Source: Alitta virens (lineage: Eukaryota; Annelida; Polychaeta; Phyllodocida; Nereididae). Taken from it: a stretch of 64,000 bases of DNA. The stretch lies in contig OW028580.1 in assembly GCA_932294295.1 (NCBI GenBank), positions 32,992,136-33,056,135 on the forward strand, written 5' to 3'. The position numbers were made by a program, and so were the translations under genes. The stretch's first letter is position 1. Each line of letters opens with the position of its first letter. The notes beneath the pieces were generated by a model. That model was not told the DNA's origin. It saw only the letters and a list, made by a program, of their open reading frames with translations, and searched no databases. Positions 57,144 to 64,000 of the stretch are shown here, piece after piece.

Positions 57144-60100
57144 TCACGGCTTGGTTACCAGTAAATTGTCGTAATGTGCCAAACCAAAAGAGTCTGCACC
57201 TAGAGCAATGAAACCGTGGCTGGATTGTGGTGAAATTTGTTTGTTGAAAACCGTTTTCCCATCGATTGCTACGTTCACCAGTTTACCCTGAAAAGAAAAC
57301 GCAAAAAATTTGGTCAAACAGTATTTAGTAAGATTTATTGTGAGGATTATGCAATTCACTATGAATAAACAGAATAAGTTCATCAGTTAAGGATATGTAA
57401 TTGATGTTCAACTTCATATTATAATCACCTTTCATTGCAGCCATAGAATTATTGGCAAATGACATTATGTATGAATAAAAATATTAGAAATTTAAATGAC
57501 CTCATCAGCAGCATCGTTAGGGCCATTAGGGCCTGTTCGAACTGACTGAGCATATCATGACAATAGTGTCACAAATCCACAATTAATACAAAGGTTCTAC
57601 TGTATCATATGATATCTAATATAAAGAAGTTAATTAGCTATAGCAGCAGAATCTGATGATAACTTACCTCAACACTAAGCTCAACGTGATACCACTGGTC
57701 AACTGAGACATTCATTGGAGCCACATACACAATATTGGTGCGAGCTGAAAAAATATTAGTGTGCATGAAATTTAACGAAGGCAATTTTTCCTATTATTTC
57801 ATTATAATGTTACATTAATGCACAGTATTAGGGCTGTACACCTTTATCTTCAATAAAACCGATACGATGCGTATCACAATACGTATCGGTAAACTATGTC
57901 AGGCAGAACCAATAAAAATTATAACCTACTACAAGAGACTATTGAATTTAATTAAAAAATCTTTATCATAACTTCAGACACTTATGTAAAGTCCTCATGT
58001 AATTAGACTCGGAGCAGGCTTTCCTTTGAAAGCAGCACCTGGGCAGCAAATGTGTTTTTGGCCCAAAACACCGAGTCACCGACCTTATATCGTTTAAGTG
58101 TATCTTTTTTATTACATAACGATTATCAATACCGTCTCGTTATCCTTGTACTGGTACAAACGGTATATCGAGAACTGGTGTACAGCCCCACAAAGTATCC
58201 TATTGCCACTCAGGAAGCCTACTACGCTGGAGTGTCAATTGCTAGCTATGCTACAGATACACAAGTGACAAAAGGTGTGTGATTTAACCATTACATATTG
58301 CTCTGTTTGTCCTGTTACATTATTTTATCAATTCCACAAACAATTACTAGCAGAGACATACTTTGAATATTAACATAAAACTTGAAATACCCCTTTATAA
58401 TATTCATTATTAAAATGAACATTAATTGTTAAATTTACACTTTAATATTTCCTCACCGAGATCTGTTGATACGATAAATTGTTGCATCTGCGTCTGCAAA
58501 AAGACGTAAACCCCTTTGGCAGTGAACGTATAGCAACCACCTGTTGTCACTCTAGCTCCGATGAATACCCCTGAACTTCCATTGACTGAGGGAATCATAG
58601 CATCCACAGATACCTTGATGTTAATCCTAGAAAGACAAAGAGATTCATTTCAGTAAATGAGCTTTAAAGCCTTCCAGAGATTCCCTGATAATAAAGACAA
58701 AACAGAAAATGCTTATATTTTAAACAGCTAAAACTTTAATTTTTTTTATTTGTTGTTTCTACATTTTGAATAAAGGTTTTCTGTCTGTCATATATACAGA
58801 AAATAGGCACTAATAAATGTTACCCTTTAATATTAAATGAACATTTACTTGTTATGCACCTTCAAGATAAACTACATTGCTAGCGAAATGCACATTAAAG
58901 TCCAACATGTACAAACTAAAAAGTGACCTTAAGATAAATATAATTGAAGATGTTTTTACCAGTTGTAATTACCGAAGAAGGTCGCAGGCTGGCTTTGCAA
59001 GTTAGGACACCAATGTACAGGTCTTTGCTGAACAACTTGCGTCAGTACACCTTTGTGTGATGAATCGTTGACATGGGACACTTCGAATGCGCCCACTTGT
59101 TGAGCCAGATTATAGGCCTCTGAACCTTCCTTATAACCTGAAATTAATTGAAGACTTATTGAATTTCATATAAGATCTGTTTGCAGTGAGGTCTGATGCA
59201 TCAGTATACTTGTTAATTAGGGCTCCTCAAAAGCGACAATTTTTTGCCAAGTAAGGGCCCATCACCATGCAACACTTATATTTTGGTTTTTCAGTTTCCA
59301 AAAAAAATAAAATAAATAAAACCAATAAAACCTTATACATTCAATGACTAAATAACAAGCTAGATCATTACTTAGTCATGGATAAAATCAAATTTTTAAT
59401 TAGTCATACTTTGTATCTCGCATGTGAATTAAAGTACATTTCATATCTGCAGATACAATCATCGATACTTACGAATATATTCATCAATACTTACTATCAA
59501 AACTGTCCTTATAAGGAAATGGGAAGGATTTACTTGCAGGGGAGTTGCGGTATGACCCTTTCCTACCCGTTCTTACAGTAGTCACGGTGTAAATTTCATT
59601 AGCGCCAACACTAAGTCTTATGACTCCTTGTTGAGACTGAAAGAAAAAAATATAGTATCTATTCATAAGCAGCTATATATATATATATCACATTTATTCA
59701 CACAAGTTAATAATAACTAGTATACAATAAATAGCAAAATAAATGTATCAGTAAATTTAAATAATGCGTTAATTTGAAAAGGGTACAATAATTTGAAAAC
59801 TTGATTAAAGTTCATGCAACACAAAGAAAGTCCAGAAGAATTCCAGCTTCTCTTCAGTCTAGTAGACCAAGTGATAGTCCATTTCTTATTTGTGACAGTT
59901 CTATAATTGCAGAACTGGTATATTATACAATTATACAATGGTTACATATGAGACATGAAGATATGTACACCCAAAAAATAGTGATGTGGACTGGACCGCT
60001 TAGCCAGGGGTGATCGGACCAGTCCGGCACTGGAGATCGGACCAGTCCGGCACTGGAGATCGGACCAGTCCGGCACTGGAGATCGGACCAGTCCGGCACT

Positions 60101-63100
60101 GGAGATCGGACCAGTCCGGCAATGGAGATCGGACCAGTCCGGCACTGGAGATCGGACCAGTCCGGCACTGGAGATCGGACCAGTCCGGAGGCAGTTCATC
60201 ACCATAACAGTTGTTTCACCAAATAAAAAAAAAACTGGTAATTTGATGTATGGAATTATTTAGTACTGACAGGCAGGACAGATTAATAATTTCATTACTG
60301 CAATATTTATTTATGTAAAACAAAGAAACTGTCAATCAATCAGGAATGATTAATAACTGAAACAAACCAGATGACAAACATCGGTCTGGTATTTTTGTAG
60401 TGGTCCTTTTTTTAAGTGGTCCGGACCGGTCTGAGTTGGTCCGGTCCACATAACTACCGAAAATGTCAATGTACAATGAGGCCGATAAGCCGAGTTGTAC
60501 ATAACATTTGACGGTGTACATATCTCATGTCTCACAATATGTACTCATTGTGTAATTGTTTTGTACCACTGAACCCCATCCAAATGTTAGAAGAAAAAAA
60601 AAAAATAATACAATTCATGGGAATATCGCGATCTGTCTACAATTCATGTAATTGATTCATCCCAGACACGTAAACAGATAGGTGACCGCCGAAGCTTTTA
60701 GAAAATGCTTACATTTTAAGAATCGAATAAAAACTGACAAAGTTATTAAATAAATTATAAACAAAATGTACAATTATGTCAAGATCCCTGGAATTACCTG
60801 CACTCGCTGCAGCTCTGAATGCAAGATTTCTAGCGTGACCCTGATGACGCTGCTTTACCGCAACAGCTAACTGTTGTACATGAGGATTTGTACAACGACG
60901 TACATACTGCTAAATTGCACAAATATATATATGCCATCAGGCTTGAGCAACGAGAATGACAAAGTTGTTGTAACCGTTCATGGATATTGCAGTTATAAGG
61001 TACTACATTAAGCTAAATTTATAAATTTATTATTTTTCAATGGAAGCTTTCGTAGAGTTGCAACGATGCCTCTATCAGTTGAGCTAAACAGCAAGGCTCC
61101 TAGCCAGCTACGTACTAGTAAGTGAGGTAATTGCGTACAGCGATCATATTACTATAGTTGGCAAAGGCATGTGGGGGACATATATGACAATACATCTTAT
61201 GTACGCAGTCATATACATCATGTGTCCTGATTTGAATTTTTAAGCAAATGGATCAAACTTACATGTGATGGATCCACTATTGTGCATACATGTATCTTAG
61301 CCAATGGGAGACTTTTCAGTTAACAGGGGGGCTCCATGTAGGTCCTCACTACTATTGTGATGTTATCAATGTACTTAATGACCTTATTGTATGATGACAT
61401 CATCAAACAAAGTCCCCCATTTAAATGCAATTTTTACACAATTACTAAACATAATTCAAAAGGCACAACAAGCTACATATTAGAAAATGGATTTACCTTT
61501 AATGTAGAATTCTTAAAATGTACTAGTTTGTCTCCTTTAGTTGAACCTATTTTTGTGTGCCAAACTTGGAACTCTTGAATAGATGCCTTGATAAAAAAAA
61601 TTCACATTTAATACATAATACCAGTTATCATTGAACAATATAATAACATAAATCTATAAACTAATATCAAACTGAAAATATTAAACTCAACATAGTGAAC
61701 AACTTACTAAGTCTCCCTTCAGGTTAATTTGCAGTTCTTGGTTTGGGACCTTCATGGCATCCTGTGTGAATCAATTATAAAAATTTGGTTTATTATTAGC
61801 ACACATAATAAAGACACTGTTATAACTCGTTCAATAAATTTACCCAATATTATTCTTACCATTGTCTCAATCACAATCGTGAAATCCTTCTTGTCAGGAC
61901 TAATTAGCGACACCATCGTCCCGCCTCCCAACAACTTTTCGACTCCCTTTCCATGAGGTAAATAATACCAGCCTGGTGAGCTGAACTGAGTGGTGTGAGC
62001 TGAATATAATGGCCAAACGAAATGAAACTTATTTATTTCTAATATAATTTAACTTTAGTACAGTGAAATATTTACTGTCGTCACAGAGATGTGTGGTGTG
62101 AAGCCCTATCAATAGGGCTGGCCAGTTTTCGTGTGACCTTGTACCCATGACCTTGTACCCGGAAGTACTAAAACAATGACGTCACCACAGCCCAATTATT
62201 GATGACGTCATCTAGTATTGTGTAATGGTGACGTCATGTATTGTGCTATCACCTACAAAGGTCACACAAGAACTGTCCAGCCCTATTACATGACTACTTG
62301 TCAGCAGTATAATAAGACGTTGCAACGATATAGTTCATAGCAGGTAACTAATTAGCACCCATGGCCAGGGGTCTCTTAATGCTTCAGCATTGATGCTGAA
62401 CATGACATACCATTTCAATGTTACATGCAGAAAACCTTAAATGTGTTTGTAAGATACCAAGAAGTGGCCAAGGCTCATTATATTATCTCACTAATGAGGT
62501 CATTTGTTAATTGACTTTTGGAATTTTTTGGATCAACCTGAATTACCCCAATAATTACCTCCACAGTAAAGTCATAAATAATGAAACAGATCTATGACAA
62601 TTTAATTTAAAACTATATAGAGCCGTGTTATGAAAAATACCATTGTACAGGGCACTAATTATACTGACCAACTGCCCAAATTCCAGCGGAAACTTCATAA
62701 TGACCGCTCCAGGGTTCATTTGCCAGCATCAGACTTGACCGTGGGCACGGAAGGTCATTGTAATAAGCTGCCAGGATGTTCCAAACTATCGTACTGCAAA
62801 TCAATTAGCACTCCATACTTAGAGGAAGTGAATTATTGTTAATTATTGTTGGAAAATGGTAAAAAAAAAAAATTCTTCCTTGTTTGAAATGAAGCAATAT
62901 ATATAAATATAAATATTTTAAGCATGAGAGCTAAATACATTAGCAGAGAGACACTGTGAACATTAAATAAAAGAGCAAATTGTAGTTTACCTTGTCATCA
63001 ACCCATTTTGATAGTTTCTGTTGATCTCCTGTAATTAACAAATATTTGTTAAAAAACAACTAAAAAAAAAAAACCAACAACAAACAAAAAAAACTCATAA

Positions 63101-63865
63101 ATGAGGAGGAAACTAGAAATTAAATAATGGGGAAGGACAATTGTCAATTTTTCACTAAAGTTTATTAGACTCGTAAGAGGCATGGTGTTTTTATCTTTAA
63201 GAGGTTAATGCATGTTTACTCGGTGTCTATTCTGAGGCAAGTGGGGTAAATGTGTAACATGGTGTGGACCCTGAAGCTTATCATCTCATCACTACGTCTG
63301 CCTCTGGCAGCTGGTCATATAAGCCGGGTTAGCTTCAGTATTTTATTAAAATAATGCATTGAGACATTAGACATTAGAATCTTTCCAATAATTAATTTTC
63401 CAACAATAATTACGCTGTCAACATTTAAATGGGACTGTTGTCAAAAAATAAAGACCTTAATTGCTATCAAGTAACTATAGCAACAGAATTAAACTGGGGA
63501 TAACAAGGTATACCTTAGCTAATCTCCCTCCCCCACTTTCATCAGCCGAACTGCTTGAGTCTTCTGAAGACCACAATGGTTTGCCGCTCGCTTTTGCATT
63601 TTCTGGTGTTTCTGTTTTCGGGTAGTGAATTCTGCAATTTAAAATTTATAAGAATTGCATGGCAATTGTACATTAAATCAAACGAATACAGTAACTGTCT
63701 CGATGCAGAAGTAACATTTTCATACCCAACAAAATCGACCAAGTTCCGAAAATCAGCATTCAGTGCCATGTCATCAAACGTCTGCCAAGCTGAAGGAACT
63801 TCTAAGTCACCCACGACTAACTTAACATGACTGTGGCCGGCATCATTCAACTGCTTTCTTAGTTC
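57144..63865 (-). CDS. GALC: Galactocerebrosidase, last twelve visible exons (5' end beyond window)
   Basis: Exons in coding order: 63865-63726, 63631-63514, 63028-62991, 62793-62669, 61999-61860, 61761-61708, 61586-61497, 59636-59495, 59137-58960, 58626-58457, 57744-57668, 57287-57144 (stop). All introns start with GT and end with AG (one acceptor is AAG, at 61587); phases all agree. Family GH59 lysosomal beta-galactosidase that removes galactose from galactosylceramide and psychosine. Seen: LWSSEDSSS carrying the catalytic nucleophile Glu, TSTIVWNILAAYYNDLP, NEPWSGHY, HTTQFSSPGWYYLPHG, QEFQVWHTKIGS, TGRKGSY, and the C-terminal lectin-like domain (GVFIGARVTTGGCY, GFIALGADSFGLAHYDNLLV). The exon with the acid/base Glu and the signal peptide lie beyond 64000. 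No disruption is visible. Confidence 0.95.
57829..58190. mobile_element. hAT-type MITE in a GALC intron
   Basis: 14-base termini (TAGGGCTGTACACC and its complement, one mismatch) flanked by 8-base duplications CACAGTAT / CAAAGTAT (one mismatch). Size 362 bp, no transposase; the 8-bp duplication and the TAGGGCTGT-type end fit the hAT superfamily. Confidence 0.85.
59911..60570. mobile_element. Inverted-repeat element with an internal 23-bp minisatellite
   Basis: The arms match as inverted repeats over about 50 bases with small gaps: left TGAGACATGAAGATATGTAC (about 59948-59967) against the complement on the right (about 60515-60537), extending outward through ACAATTATACAATG. Inner sub-terminal GTGGACTGGACC (59986) and its near-complement (60440-60451) also pair. 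Exact ends and target duplication are not clear. Confidence 0.65.
60012..60189. repeat. 23-bp minisatellite, eight copies
   Basis: The unit GATCGGACCAGTCCGGCACT plus GGA repeats almost without change; one copy has CAATGGA. All frames stay open on both strands, which explains the overlapping ORFs here. Confidence 0.95.
62111..62287. mobile_element. 177-bp MITE containing three CRE palindromes, in a GALC intron
   Basis: 30-base termini (62111-62140 and 62258-62287) match as inverted repeats at about 27 positions, starting AATAGGGCTGG. The core holds TGACGTCA three times (near 62178, 62202 and 62229). The outermost bases could be a TA target duplication. Confidence 0.8.
63235..63330 (-). repeat. 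SINE-like dispersed repeat body, inverted
   Basis: GTGGGGTAAATGTGTAACAT, GTGTGGACCCTGAAGC, ATCATCTCATCACTACGTCT and CTGGTCATATAAGCC match the family described at 27038. Confidence 0.7.
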
Positions 63866-64000
63866 CTGAAACAGGTTTAAATAACCAATGCAAATATAGG
63901 ACAAGTGAATCTGATAAGATTCTGTTATACTTTGCAAGTGAAAACATGTCTGACTCAGCAATAAATCCAATATCGGAACTGTTAAAATAACAGTTACCCA
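63866..64000. other. GALC: GALC intron running off the window
   Basis: No exon is recognised between the acceptor at 63866-63868 and the right edge. Confidence 0.6.

Larger units (their letters stand above)
59637..61496. other. GALC: GALC intron holding an inverted-repeat element
   Basis: Apart from the element at about 59911-60570, this intron has only AT-rich sequence and short ORFs without support. Confidence 0.6.

Noticed and set aside
59923..60207. Overlapping ORFs on both strands
   Set aside because: They come from the 23-bp minisatellite, which lacks stops in these frames.

Overview
The window is invertebrate animal nuclear DNA: AT-rich, full of simple repeats and tRNA-derived SINE-like repeats, and carrying intron-split genes for animal proteins (GINS4/SLD5, a PPP1R3 glycogen-targeting subunit, a macro-domain/Deltex-C-terminal protein, galactocerebrosidase). 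The species cannot be fixed from sequence alone; a marine invertebrate is a guess.

Region 1 (1 to about 15.6 kb) is most of a Polinton/Maverick (adintovirus-like) element, cut by the left edge. On the minus strand lie the N-terminal half of a protein-primed family B DNA polymerase (its palm domain is beyond base 1) and a five-exon gene of unknown function. On the plus strand, almost gapless, come a FtsK/HerA-type packaging ATPase, two family-unknown ORFs, a retrovirus-like integrase, a penton-type minor capsid protein, a small basic protein, a double-jelly-roll major capsid protein and an adenain-like protease. Further right are repeat-rich DNA, a signal-peptide membrane protein and a low-complexity ORF. 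The element has a replication, integration, packaging and capsid-maturation set without visible stops or frameshifts in the parts seen, although several genes carry expanded codon repeats. Its terminal inverted repeats were not found.

Region 2 (about 15.6 to 31 kb) is repeat-rich host DNA holding the last two exons of GINS4 (24452-24542 and 30775-30871). The real splice acceptor is preceded by a tandem array carrying degraded copies of the acceptor and exon start. A 23-bp minisatellite of about 0.94 kb lies at 20.2-21.2 kb. No earlier GINS4 exon was recognised, so the Polinton may lie inside or upstream of this gene.

Region 3 (31 to 48 kb) contains a GC-rich TA-flanked inverted-repeat element (32450-32983), an apparently intronless PPP1R3-type gene (35304-36281) and a long intergenic stretch with SINE-like copies and microsatellites.

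Region 4 (48 to 64 kb) contains two convergent genes: a 13-exon, 1260-codon protein with RRM/KH-like modules, one macro domain and a Deltex C-terminal domain but no visible RING (plus strand), and the last twelve exons of GALC (minus strand, 5' end beyond the right edge). GALC introns host at least three short inverted-repeat transposons.
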